Shown here: positions 33,779-42,100 of the stretch, piece by piece
How positions within the stretch are numbered: position 1 is the first letter of the stretch
Layout of the letters: each line of letters starts with the position of its first letter
Assembly (NCBI RefSeq): GCF_030944405.1
Contig: NZ_CP132339.1
Span: 3,782,001 to 3,846,000 of the forward strand
Reading direction: 5' to 3'
Source: Janthinobacterium sp. J1-1
GTDB taxonomy: Bacteria > Pseudomonadota > Gammaproteobacteria > Burkholderiales > Burkholderiaceae_D
DNA: 64,000 bases
Program-made: the position numbers and the translations under genes
The notes under the pieces: model-generated
What the model saw: the letters and a program-made list of their open reading frames with translations, nothing else
What the model was told of the DNA's origin: nothing
Database searches by the model: none

Positions 33779-35370
33779 GTGAACTTATGGAAATCGTAGA
33801 TGACAACGCGGCGCCGTTCTTCGCGCCAGTATCATCGGATATCATTGATGGCCTGCTGGGCCGCTACCAGACCCAGCGCGAATACATCAGCCATATTGCC
33901 GGCATCGCCGCCGGTGGCATGGGCGGAGCGATCAGCTGGTTCATCGCTGGCAACAAGGATCGCGGGCACATTCCCGGCGTCGAGCAACTGTTCGCCGAGC
34001 CCGGCGCCGTCGCGGCGCTGAACTCGCGCTTCTGGTCCGACGCCCTGGCGCTGACCGACGTCTACGACTGCATGCCGCAGGCGCGCCGCGACGAGTGGAA
34101 TAAGACGATCAGCGAGCAGAAAGCGCCGGAATTCACCGAAGATGCTGTGCGGCCGACGATCAACAGCCTGCTGGCCGACCGCAACAAGTTCTTCGCCGAG
34201 CGCGTTGACGGCATCTTTCGCGGACTGTCTGGCCATCACGTCACCAATGTTCCGGAAGGCTTCAGCAAGCGCATGATCATCGGCTACGTGACCGACCAGC
34301 ATGGCTACGCCAGCACCGGCCGCGCCGGCCTGATCAACGATCTGCGCGCGGTGATTGCCAAGTTTATGGGGCGTGACGAGCCGAAATGGAACATGAGCGG
34401 CCCGGTGGTGAAGCACGCCCGACGCAATTCCGGCGAGTGGATCACCGTCGACGGTGGCGCACTGCGGATCCGCTGCTACAAAGTCGGCACGGCGCACCTC
34501 GAAGTACATCCGGACATGGCCTATCGCCTCAACCAGGTGCTGGCCGGCCTGCACCCGCGCGCCATCCCGGCGGCGTTCCGCACCAAGCCCGCGAAGAAGC
34601 ACAAGGAATTTCAGATGATGGGCCGGCCGCTGCCGTTCGCCGTGGTCGACGTGCTGGATGGCGTGGAGCCCGCCTACAAGCGGGTGGAGGACGACCGCGG
34701 CCGCGCCGGGCGAGAGCCTATCCCAAATGCTGTGCGCCTGCCGTACCTCCAATGCAGCGACGTCGTGTTTGAGGAAGCGCGCCGCGTGCTGGCTTCCATC
34801 GGAGGCGTGCTGACCAAGGCTGGCGATTGGCAGTTCGACTACGCGCCGAGCCAGATCATCGCCGAGATCGCCGCGTCTGGCTGCGTGCCTGACGTCAAAA
34901 CGCACCAGTATTATCCGACGCCGGCCAACATCGCAAGCATCGTGGTCGACCTGACCGCCATCGGTCCGGCCGACACCGTGCTGGAGCCAAGCGCGGGGCA
35001 GGGCGGCCTTGCGCAGTTCCTGCCGATCGAGCGCACGACCTGCATCGAGATATCGAAACTGCACTGCGACATCCTGACCGCGAAGGGCTTCGCTGCAGTG
35101 CAGGCCGACTTCCTCGCCTGGGCGCCGGTCGCGCCGAAGTTCGATCGCATCGTGATGAATCCACCATTCAGCGAAGGCCGCGCGCTGGCGCACGTGCAGG
35201 TGGCCGCCAACCTGCTCAAGCCTGCTGGCCGACTGGTCGCCGTCCTGCCGGCATCGATGAAGGGCAAGGACGTGCTGCCGGGCTGGGCGCTGGAGTGGTC
35301 TGAGGTGTATAGCGGCGAGTTCGCCGGCACGGGCGTTTCTGTGGCGATCTTGACGGCGGTGCAATCATGA
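33775..35370 (+). CDS. DUF4942 plus class I SAM methyltransferase
   Basis: 531 residues. Residues ~15-250 resemble DUF4942 (IIDGLLGRYQTQREYISHIA; RMIIGYVTDQHGYASTGRAG). The C-terminal methyltransferase has motif I VLEPSAGQGGLAQFL and motif IV MNPPFSEGRA, the NPPF form used by adenine-N6 and other amino-methylases. Overlaps the next methyltransferase gene by four bases, so both are made together. Confidence 0.87.
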   Translation: MSELMEIVDDNAAPFFAPVSSDIIDGLLGRYQTQREYISHIAGIAAGGMGGAISWFIAGNKDRGHIPGVEQLFAEPGAVAALNSRFWSDALALTDVYDCMPQARRDEWNKTISEQKAPEFTEDAVRPTINSLLADRNKFFAERVDGIFRGLSGHHVTNVPEGFSKRMIIGYVTDQHGYASTGRAGLINDLRAVIAKFMGRDEPKWNMSGPVVKHARRNSGEWITVDGGALRIRCYKVGTAHLEVHPDMAYRLNQVLAGLHPRAIPAAFRTKPAKKHKEFQMMGRPLPFAVVDVLDGVEPAYKRVEDDRGRAGREPIPNAVRLPYLQCSDVVFEEARRVLASIGGVLTKAGDWQFDYAPSQIIAEIAASGCVPDVKTHQYYPTPANIASIVVDLTAIGPADTVLEPSAGQGGLAQFLPIERTTCIEISKLHCDILTAKGFAAVQADFLAWAPVAPKFDRIVMNPPFSEGRALAHVQVAANLLKPAGRLVAVLPASMKGKDVLPGWALEWSEVYSGEFAGTGVSVAILTAVQS

Positions 35371-36872
35371 GTGCCTTTAACGAAGCGGAACTGCAAACGG
35401 TTGCGATGGCCGTGCCGCCGGTGGTGATCGGTGGGGCCACGCTGTATCTCGGCGACTGCATCGAGGGTATGCGCGCGCTGGCCGACTGCAGCGTCGATAG
35501 CGTCGTGACCGATCCACCTTACGGCATTTCCTTCATGGGTAAAGCCTGGGATGGCGCCGACATCGAAGCGCGGACAGCGCGCCGGCGCGGCTTTGCATCG
35601 CACACGCCGAACGCCGGCCCGAACGGCGGACACAAGTCAATCGCCGCAGAGGCCGGCAAGTACGACCTGGCGCCGGCGGCGATGCGCGCCTTCCAGGAGT
35701 TCAGTGAAGAGTGGGCGCGCGAGGCGCTGCGCGTGCTCAAGCCGGGCGGGCACTTGCTGTCGTTCTCGTCGGCGCGCACCTACCACCGCATGGTGAGCGG
35801 CATCGAGGATGCTGGCTTCGAGATCCGTGACCAGATCATGTGGCTGTTCGGTTCGGGTTTTCCGAAAGCGGAAATCTGGACCGAGGCCAAGGCAGCTGCC
35901 GGCCAAGCGGAAAGTGCGAAGATGATCGAGGCTGGCTTTGAGGGCTGGGCGCGCGGCGGGCTGAAGCCGGCGCATGAGCCAATTTGCGTGGCGCGCAAGC
36001 CCCTTATTGGCTCGGTCGCCACCAACGTCTTGGCGCACGGTACTGGTGCAATCAATGTTGACGCTTGCCGCGTGCACGCTGATGATGCGCTGGGCGGCGC
36101 GTACACGGTAAAGCGCTTGAAGCCTGGCGCCGTGCTGAACGAAGCGGGCGGCAACTGGTGCCCGGAAGATGCGAATGCGGCACTGTTTCACGGCCAGATG
36201 GCGGTAGGTCGCTTTCCAGCTAACATCATCCACGACGGCAGCGCCGAGGTGCTGGCTGCTTTCCCGGATGCGGCTGGGCAGCAGGGCGATATCAGCTACG
36301 ACCCAACGCCACGCGAGCACCGTGGAATCTACGGCTCATTAAGAAAGGGGCGTGGCGCGGAACCGAGCGCCGAAAGCGAAAATGACGGCATCGTCGGCTT
36401 CAAGATGAAGCCGGGCGCACGCCGGCTCGACATTGGCAGCGCCGCACGCTTTTTCTACTGCGCGAAGGCCAGCCGCGCCGACCGTAATGCCGGCTTAGAT
36501 AATCCTGGCCCGATTCACAAACACGGCGCCACGTTGCGCCACATGGAAAACGCTGTGCGCGATGGTATCGCCAAGGGCAACATTCATCCGACCGTCAAGC
36601 CGACCGACCTCATTGCCTACCTGCAGCGCCTCGTCACGCCACCGGGCGGCACCACGCTGGATTTGTTCATGGGCAGCGGCACCGGCGCCAAGGCAGCCGT
36701 GCGAGAAGGATTTAAATTCATTGGCTTTGAAATCAGTGCTGAATATTTCCCGATCGCCGCCGCGCGCATCCAACATGAAATTGATGTGGTTGCCGCAGCC
36801 GTGATCGCCGATGCGGCAGCGGCGAAAGAGTTGGCGCGCCAAGCCGACCTGTTTGCGGAGCGTGAAGCATGA
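35367..36872 (+). CDS. Beta-class DNA N6-adenine/N4-cytosine methyltransferase
   Basis: 501 residues. The catalytic motif VVTDPPYGISFMGKAWDGAD lies near the N-terminus and the SAM-binding LDLFMGSGTGAKAAVREGFK near the C-terminus, the motif order of the beta class (as CcrM). A long insert between them (about 200-400) should recognise the target. Coupled to its neighbours by four-base overlaps. Confidence 0.9.
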   Translation: MSAFNEAELQTVAMAVPPVVIGGATLYLGDCIEGMRALADCSVDSVVTDPPYGISFMGKAWDGADIEARTARRRGFASHTPNAGPNGGHKSIAAEAGKYDLAPAAMRAFQEFSEEWAREALRVLKPGGHLLSFSSARTYHRMVSGIEDAGFEIRDQIMWLFGSGFPKAEIWTEAKAAAGQAESAKMIEAGFEGWARGGLKPAHEPICVARKPLIGSVATNVLAHGTGAINVDACRVHADDALGGAYTVKRLKPGAVLNEAGGNWCPEDANAALFHGQMAVGRFPANIIHDGSAEVLAAFPDAAGQQGDISYDPTPREHRGIYGSLRKGRGAEPSAESENDGIVGFKMKPGARRLDIGSAARFFYCAKASRADRNAGLDNPGPIHKHGATLRHMENAVRDGIAKGNIHPTVKPTDLIAYLQRLVTPPGGTTLDLFMGSGTGAKAAVREGFKFIGFEISAEYFPIAAARIQHEIDVVAAAVIADAAAAKELARQADLFAEREA

Positions 36873-37276
36873 CGCGCGCAAATTTCAGTGAATTCGTGCT
36901 GGGCGCGATGCCTGGCACCAAGGCCGAGATCGTCACCAGGTCAGGCGTCAGCCAGGCGTCCGTGCTGAAGTGGGTGGGACAGCTGCACGCCGCTCGCAAG
37001 ATTTACATCACCAACTGGAAGCCGCACCCGCGCGCCGGCGCCGCCATGGCCGTATATGCCGTCGGTGACTTGCCGGACGCGCCGTGCAAGCTGAAGCACC
37101 TGACGAAGCGCCAGATCCGCCTGCGCTTCGAGGCCAAGGCCAAGCTGGACGGCCGCTGGGACAGTATGCAGGCGCGCTGGCGCAGCAAGTACTGGATCCG
37201 CAAGGCCAAGGCCGTGGGCGATCCGCTGGTCGCTGCACTGTTCGGCGCAGCGCGTGCGCAGGAGGCTCGCCCATGA
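36869..37276 (+). CDS. Winged-helix phage protein
   Basis: 135 residues. A MarR/ArsR-like winged helix at the N-terminus (MPGTKAEIVTRSGVSQASVL) and a basic linker. It ends VGDPLVAALFGAARAQEARP, sharing the DPLVAALFG tail with the protein encoded at 28224-28697. Located between the DPPY methyltransferase and the DpdA-like gene. Confidence 0.7.
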   Translation: MTRANFSEFVLGAMPGTKAEIVTRSGVSQASVLKWVGQLHAARKIYITNWKPHPRAGAAMAVYAVGDLPDAPCKLKHLTKRQIRLRFEAKAKLDGRWDSMQARWRSKYWIRKAKAVGDPLVAALFGAARAQEARP

Positions 37277-38034
37277 TCCCGTATCACGGCTTGCCAATCA
37301 CGCCAGCTACGGCCGCTGTGCGTGCCATCAAGGAAGGGCACGCGTTCGTATCGTTCCGCTACCCTGAGCAACTGGCTATTGCGCTGGAGGTAGCGCAGTC
37401 GTTCGCCGTAGACAATGGGGCGTTCTCGGCTTGGCGTAGCGGCCAGCCGATTACAGACTGGTCACTCTTCTACGAATGGGTGGGCGAGCTGCACCGTTAC
37501 CCGAACTTCGATTTTGCAGTAATCCCTGACGTCATCGATGGCAGTGAGTCGGACAATGACGCGCTGCTGGCCGAATGGCCATGGCGCACCTCGGCGCCGC
37601 ACGTCGGCGCGCCGGTGTGGCATCTGCACGAATCACTGGACCGTCTCGCCCGCCTTGTCAGCGAATGGCCGCGCATCTGCCTGGGCAGTTCGGGCGAATT
37701 CGGGCAGATCGGAACACCCGCCTGGTGGACGCGCATGGCCGAGGCGATGGACGTCATCTGCGATAAATCTGGCAGGCCTGCCTGCAAGCTGCACGGCCTG
37801 CGTATGCTCGACCCAGCTATCTTCTCGCGCTTCCCGTTCGCCAGTGCCGACAGCACGAACATCGGGCAAAACGTGGGTATTGATTCGGCCTGGCGCGGCA
37901 CCTACACGCCGCCAACCAAGGAGGCGAGGGCGGCGATCATGCGCGAGCGGATCGAGTCGCACCAGGCGCTCACTTTCTGGAACCGCAAGTCAGCGCCGAT
38001 TCAAGAATCACTGTTTATGGAGGCCCGGCCTTGA
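37273..38034 (+). CDS. DpdA/TGT-like DNA 7-deazaguanine transferase (predicted)
   Basis: 253 residues. The order of short motifs follows tRNA-guanine transglycosylase and its DNA-acting relative DpdA: AVDNGAFSAWRSG at 45-57 (the DSGGFQ-like general acid site, D47), FAVIPDVIDG, PVWHLHE, ICLGSSGEFGQIG, CKLHGLRMLDPAIF and FASADSTNIG with D193 in the nucleophile place. The TGT zinc site is absent, as in small DpdA-type proteins. It would swap guanine for a 7-deazaguanine in DNA, which blocks restriction. No preQ0 synthesis genes are nearby; the host would have to supply the base. Confidence 0.7.
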   Translation: MIPYHGLPITPATAAVRAIKEGHAFVSFRYPEQLAIALEVAQSFAVDNGAFSAWRSGQPITDWSLFYEWVGELHRYPNFDFAVIPDVIDGSESDNDALLAEWPWRTSAPHVGAPVWHLHESLDRLARLVSEWPRICLGSSGEFGQIGTPAWWTRMAEAMDVICDKSGRPACKLHGLRMLDPAIFSRFPFASADSTNIGQNVGIDSAWRGTYTPPTKEARAAIMRERIESHQALTFWNRKSAPIQESLFMEARP

Positions 38035-38846
38035 ATTATTACCCCTTCCACATCGGCGATTTCCGCTCAGGTACGGTGAATATGTCTCGCCAGGCGCGCT
38101 GGATATATCGCGACATGATGGACGTCTACTACGACGCCGAAGCGCCGTTGTCGCTCGACATCGATGTGCTGTGCGACGCATTGGGCGTTGATACGGCGGA
38201 CGAGCGCGCGATTGTCGGGCGACTGCTGCGCTTCAAGTTCATTAAAACTGACGGCGGCTACCGCCACGAGGTCTGCGAACAGGTGATTGCCGACTATCAC
38301 ATCAAGGCGGAAACGGCGAAAGCAAACGGCAAGCTGGGCGGTCGCCCCCGCAAGCAAGCGGCAACCAATCAAGAACCCAGCGGGTTTCCATCCGGTTCCG
38401 ATTCGGATGCTACTGGCAAGCCAGCTGAAACCGAATCAAAAACTAACCAAGAACCAATAACCAATAACCATAAACCAGTAAACCTAAAACCTTCGTCGGC
38501 TTCGCCTCCTGGGGGATATTCCGAGGAATTCGAAACCGCATGGGATGCGTACCCGCCACGCCCCGGTGCAAGCAAAAAGGATTCGCACAAGGCCTGGGCT
38601 GCGCGCCGGAAGGAGGGTGTACCGGCCGAAGCGCTCCTTGCCGGCGTCCAGCGATACGCGAACTACGTGCTGCTGTCGCGCACCGAGCCGCAATTCACGA
38701 AACAGCCGGCCACGTTCTTCGGGCCAGGCGAGCACTACAAAGCCGACTGGGCGGTCGGCGCAACGCAAACACAGAAAGGCGTCATCCATGGAAAATTTGG
38801 CAAGCAGGATTACTACAAAGGCGTTGCGCCAGATGGCACCTTCTGA
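38031..38846 (+). CDS. DUF1376/YdaU-type replication initiator
   Basis: 271 residues from a TTG coupled to the upstream stop. The N-terminal DUF1376 domain is complete: YYPFHIGDFRSGTVNMSRQA, WIYRDMMDVYYDAEAPLSLD, then VGRLLRFKFIKTDGGYRHEV. A polar linker (115-165) precedes a helical C-terminus (FETAWDAYPPRPGASKKDSH) resembling DnaT-like domains. The linker DNA is AT-rich and repetitive, like the lambda origin inside gene O. The loader gene overlaps the end. Confidence 0.85.
   Translation: MNYYPFHIGDFRSGTVNMSRQARWIYRDMMDVYYDAEAPLSLDIDVLCDALGVDTADERAIVGRLLRFKFIKTDGGYRHEVCEQVIADYHIKAETAKANGKLGGRPRKQAATNQEPSGFPSGSDSDATGKPAETESKTNQEPITNNHKPVNLKPSSASPPGGYSEEFETAWDAYPPRPGASKKDSHKAWAARRKEGVPAEALLAGVQRYANYVLLSRTEPQFTKQPATFFGPGEHYKADWAVGATQTQKGVIHGKFGKQDYYKGVAPDGTF
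38362..38495. other. Candidate phage replication origin
   Basis: Inside the initiator gene's linker there is an AT-rich run with repeated AACCAATAA-like units (AACCAATAACCAATAACCAT at 38453-38472 with further AAACC repeats to 38491) and an AACCAATCAAGAACC copy near 38363. It contrasts with the GC-rich flanks. The position is that of lambda ori. Confidence 0.45.
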
Positions 38847-39633
38847 GGGCAGGCCGCGCTTTGTCAGCGCGCAGATCGAGCAGTGTTCGATGCATGGCGA
38901 ATACACGGCGATGCTGATTCGCGGCGCCTGGTCCGGCTGCCTTGGCTGCATGAACGTCGAGGACCAAGTCCGCGAGGCAGAGCAGCGCGCCGCGTGGCGT
39001 CAGGAGCTCAAGGCCCGCGAATGGAGCGCAAAGCTCGGCCGGGCCGCCATCCCCGAGCGGTTCGCTGATCGGCGCCTGGCATCGTACCGGCCCGATTGCG
39101 CCAGCGCCGAGCGCGCGCTGGCCGTGGCCACCCGCTACGCCGAGAACTTCGAAGATGCCCGCGCAACTGGCGCATGCCTGCTTTTCGCTGGCGGCGTCGG
39201 CACTGGCAAGACGCACCTGGCCGTCGGCATTGCGCACCACATCATGGCGAACGGCCGTCAAGCCGTTTTCACCTCGGTGATGCGCGCGGTCCGCTCGGTC
39301 AAGGAAACCTATGGCAAGGGCGCCGGCCGCACCGAAGCGCAGGCGATCCGCGACTTGGTCGAGCCGGACCTGCTGATTTTGGACGAGGTCGGCGTGCAGC
39401 ACGGTAGCGACACGGAGAAGCTGATCCTGTTCGAAATCATCAACGGCCGCTATGAGGCGGCGCGCCCGACCATCGTCATCAGCAACCTGGACGCGGAAGG
39501 CCTGGAGCAGTTCCTGGGTGAGCGCGCGTTCGATCGGTTGCGCGAGGGCGGCGGCAGGCTGGTGGTGTTCGACTGGCAGTCGCATCGAGGAAAGAGGTCT
39601 GGGCAGGCAGGGGTAAGTGCCGCAGCCGCTTGA
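38788..39633 (+). CDS. dnaC: DnaC-like helicase loader
   Basis: 281 residues from the ATG at 38788, overlapping the initiator gene by 59 bases. An N-terminal cysteine pair (CSMHG...CLGCM) precedes the AAA+ domain: Walker A FAGGVGTGKTHLAVG, Walker B LLILDEVGVQ, sensor PTIVISNLDAEGL and the arginine-rich FDRLREGGGRLV end. It would load the replicative helicase at the phage origin. Confidence 0.93.
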   Translation: MENLASRITTKALRQMAPSEGRPRFVSAQIEQCSMHGEYTAMLIRGAWSGCLGCMNVEDQVREAEQRAAWRQELKAREWSAKLGRAAIPERFADRRLASYRPDCASAERALAVATRYAENFEDARATGACLLFAGGVGTGKTHLAVGIAHHIMANGRQAVFTSVMRAVRSVKETYGKGAGRTEAQAIRDLVEPDLLILDEVGVQHGSDTEKLILFEIINGRYEAARPTIVISNLDAEGLEQFLGERAFDRLREGGGRLVVFDWQSHRGKRSGQAGVSAAAA

Positions 39634-39717
39634 ACTGCGCTACCGCCACGCTGCGCGAGCGGTGTGGCGGCTACCCGCGTAGCGTACACATCAGAAAAAC
39701 GGCTTAGAAAGGCCTCT

Positions 39718-40050
39718 ATGCAGAATCAAGAAAATAAAATCGCAGCAAACAAACGCCTGGCCGAGCTGCTGGGCTGGTCCCGCATTGCCGAGGTGGGCGG
39801 CGCCCTGGTGGGCACGCCGCCAGCAGGCGCGGCCGAAAGCCGTGGCCAGGCGCTGGTACCGGACTGGATGGGCGACTGGGCGGAGGCCGGGCCGCTGCTC
39901 GCCCACTTCGAGATCCGCTTGACGCCAGCGTCGACCTGCATCGATGCCGGCGGCTTCCTGGCGCGGTACCGGTGCTATCCGGACAGGGATGCCGCAGCGC
40001 GCGCGGCGATAGTGATGGCGGCCATGCATCGCCTGGAGCGTGCACGATGA
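39718..40050 (+). CDS. Hypothetical phage protein
   Basis: 110 residues. The part ANKRLAELLGWSRIAEVGGA and the end GFLARYRCYPDRDAAARAAI are typical of small phage proteins of the replication module. It starts after a short gap with an AGAAAGG site and overlaps rusA by four bases. Confidence 0.65.
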   Translation: MQNQENKIAANKRLAELLGWSRIAEVGGALVGTPPAGAAESRGQALVPDWMGDWAEAGPLLAHFEIRLTPASTCIDAGGFLARYRCYPDRDAAARAAIVMAAMHRLERAR

Positions 40051-40409
40051 TCGCCGTCACCTTGCCATGGCCGAGCGCCAAGCTCAACCCGAACCGCAGC
40101 AAGGGGTTGCACTGGGGCGCCACATCGGCGCTGCGCAAGCAGGCGCGCGACGGCGCGGTGCTGCTCACGAAAAGCGCGATGCAAGGCCAGGCGGTCGCCG
40201 CCGGCGCCATTGCCCTGACCATCACGTTTATCCAGCCAGACCGCCGTGCACGCGACCGCGACAACCTGCTGGCGGCGCTGAAACCGTCGCTGGACGGCGT
40301 GGCCGACGCCTTGGGCGTCAACGATGCCCGGTTCGACCCGGTCACGCTGCGGCGCGAGTATGGCGCCAAGCCGGGCGCGGTGCGCATCGAGATCGGCGGA
40401 GCGCCATGA
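40047..40409 (+). CDS. rusA: RusA-like Holliday-junction resolvase
   Basis: 120 residues, the usual family length. Catalytic aspartates occur in QPDRRARDRDNLLAALKPSL DG and VADALGVND. The N-terminus LPWPSAKLNPNRSKGLHWGA matches the family start. RusA resolves four-way junctions in phage recombination and before packaging. Overlaps both neighbours. Confidence 0.9.
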   Translation: MIAVTLPWPSAKLNPNRSKGLHWGATSALRKQARDGAVLLTKSAMQGQAVAAGAIALTITFIQPDRRARDRDNLLAALKPSLDGVADALGVNDARFDPVTLRREYGAKPGAVRIEIGGAP

Positions 40410-40831
40410 GCGGCAACAAGAAGCCGCGCAAGCGGTACGTGCAGAAGCCGGCTGTGCTGCCGGCAGGTCTGCGCAAGGACTTAGCCTTTGAAATGCCGGG
40501 CTTCCAAGCCAGCGAGGCGATGGGCAAGGGCCACTTCCAAGAGCAGCACGTCTACGACCTGCTGAGCAACGCCGACATGGCGCGGCGCACGGCGCCGGAC
40601 GGCCATGAGATCCTGCCTGTGGCGCAGGCCATGGTCGAAGCGATCGCTGAAATCCAGGCGCGCGCCCAGCGCACCGGATCCTTTGGCGTCACCGGCGACG
40701 AGATGCGCCTGCTGCGCGAGGGCATTGGCAAGACGATGGTTTTCCTGCGCAGCGTGTCGAATTTCGACATTTCCCAAGCTTCACTGGCGGCGATCCGCGA
40801 GTTCAATAAAACAGGGGTATTGAGGGTATGA
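40406..40831 (+). CDS. Hypothetical phage protein
   Basis: 141 residues with a basic N-terminus (SGNKKPRKRYVQKPAVLPAG) and a helical core. The sequence HVYDLLSNADMARRTAPDGH recurs in Burkholderiales phages between rusA and the Q gene, as far as I recall. Function unknown. Confidence 0.65.
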   Translation: MSGNKKPRKRYVQKPAVLPAGLRKDLAFEMPGFQASEAMGKGHFQEQHVYDLLSNADMARRTAPDGHEILPVAQAMVEAIAEIQARAQRTGSFGVTGDEMRLLREGIGKTMVFLRSVSNFDISQASLAAIREFNKTGVLRV

Positions 40832-40912
40832 AAAATCATCACAGGAAACACTATTTCGAACTGGAACTGGGTGAAATGGGTGTTAACATTGGACAACAAC
40901 TGAAAGGCACCC

Positions 40913-41455
40913 ATGGGATTTCCTGACCGCTACATCGCTTCAATCGGATCGACCAATCTGCTGGACGATGCGCTGCACCACCAGACCGAGCCGCTGGCCG
41001 CCGCAGCGCTTGCCGGCAATATCGGCGCGTTACTTTGCCGCGTGAAGTACGCGGATGGCACGCTTACGCGGCAGTTCGAAGGCAACGCGGGCAACCTGGC
41101 GCAACTGCTGCGCATCTGGACTGCCGAGGTGATCCGGCGCGGCCAAGCGCGGCGCTGGGTGCCAGCAAACACGGCCTGGGACGCTGCCGCTGCGCAGGCG
41201 CTGTATCGTCGCGTGGCCGAAAAGTCGCTGGCGCACTGGCTCGACAGCACGTGCAAAGGCTGCAGCGGCACCGGCGTCAAGGCGCTGCTGGGTAATGGCA
41301 TCTGCACCAGCTGCAAGGGTTCGGGCGCCGCCGCGATTCACGGCACGGCCGGCCTGGAGCTGGAGCGCGTCAAGGATATGGTCTCCGAATTGAGCGCCAT
41401 TGCCGACAGCCACTCGGGCCGCGCATCTGGCCTGTTGCGCGGCGGTGACCAGTAG
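40913..41455 (+). CDS. Probable late antiterminator (Q-like) with zinc motif
   Basis: 180 residues. A DnaJ-type zinc segment CKGCSGTGVKALLGNGICTS then CKGSG is at ~118-142, after a helical domain. Lambda-type Q proteins contain a similar zinc-binding element, and the gene lies where Q is expected, directly before a strong promoter and a terminator. Family assignment is from context; an unrelated zinc protein cannot be excluded. Confidence 0.6.
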   Translation: MGFPDRYIASIGSTNLLDDALHHQTEPLAAAALAGNIGALLCRVKYADGTLTRQFEGNAGNLAQLLRIWTAEVIRRGQARRWVPANTAWDAAAAQALYRRVAEKSLAHWLDSTCKGCSGTGVKALLGNGICTSCKGSGAAAIHGTAGLELERVKDMVSELSAIADSHSGRASGLLRGGDQ

Positions 41456-41475
41456 CGAGAAATATGGCGCGCCTG

Positions 41476-41504
41476 TGTTTACAAACAGTATTCCGTTGTA
41501 TAAT
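41476..41504 (+). promoter_or_regulatory. Putative late promoter (PR' equivalent)
   Basis: TGTTTA (41476-41481) or TTTACA (41478-41483) precedes a perfect TATAAT (41499-41504) by 17 or 15 bases. It begins 20 bases after the Q-like gene. Confidence 0.6.
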
Positions 41505-41660
41505 GCAGGCTCTTATTCAAGAAAACTCTTCCGGAAATCGTAATGTGCGCTTGGCGCCACCGATAGCTGGAACTAGCGACAGCACCCGGACCCAGCGCCG
41601 TATCTGCACGCCTTGAATTTGCCGCTCACCACGCGCTATAGTCGTGGGAGCAACATCGAA
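41505..41660 (+). other. Untranslated late leader
   Basis: About 155 bases between the promoter and the terminator contain no gene. This is the position of the lambda 6S leader, on which Q acts. Confidence 0.45.
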
Positions 41661-41682
41661 GCCACCCTTGAGGTGGCTTTTT
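41661..41682 (+). terminator. Leader terminator (tR' equivalent)
   Basis: GCCACC / GGTGGC with loop CTTGA, followed by TTTTT rightward. Leftward there is no U-tract, so it acts on the late transcript rather than on the converging small gene. Confidence 0.75.
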
Positions 41683-41973
41683 CTATGCTGCTATATTCGC
41701 TTCGACGTGAGTATTAGTTGTGACCCGTAGCATGTGTGCGAGAACATCTTCGTAGACGAACGCTACAACTGCAGCCGCGCTGCCGTTCTCGAAGCATAAT
41801 TTTTCGCCAGCTTCCGAGGCCCAAGCCTTGACGCTCTTGTTGTCGAAGGGTGGTGCCGAGTTCTGTACGTCGATCGGAAATCGAGAGCCAAGATTTTGCT
41901 TGGCGGCGAGAAAAGCTTCCTGAGTACGTTCCGTGTAGAGGAAGACGTACGCAGGCAAATGTGGCTTGTTCAT
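41683..41973 (-). CDS. Reverse-strand hypothetical protein
   Basis: 96 residues starting MNKPHLPAYVFLYTERTQEA. GGAGC lies seven bases upstream of the ATG. It is transcribed against the late operon and is likely a moron. Not recognised. Confidence 0.6.
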   Translation of the reverse strand: MNKPHLPAYVFLYTERTQEAFLAAKQNLGSRFPIDVQNSAPPFDNKSVKAWASEAGEKLCFENGSAAAVVAFVYEDVLAHMLRVTTNTHVEANIAA

Positions 41974-42100
41974 TGCGGCTCCAAATATGCAGCCGCCCTC
42001 AGGGGCGGGGAGGCGACTATCGGTCCATTGTATGCGCTTCTATCAATGTTTGCGAGAAATTAACTTAACACCAAGCGTATAGCCAAGATCAATTTCCCGC

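Noticed and set aside
33832-35364. A ~510-residue reverse frame
   Set aside because: It is a shadow of the DUF4942 methyltransferase gene, has no motif and lacks a ribosome site.
36067-36160. Considered a repeat or CRISPR-like array across the window
   Set aside because: No regularly spaced direct repeats of CRISPR type were seen anywhere; the only protein-coding repeats are those in the C5 methyltransferase.
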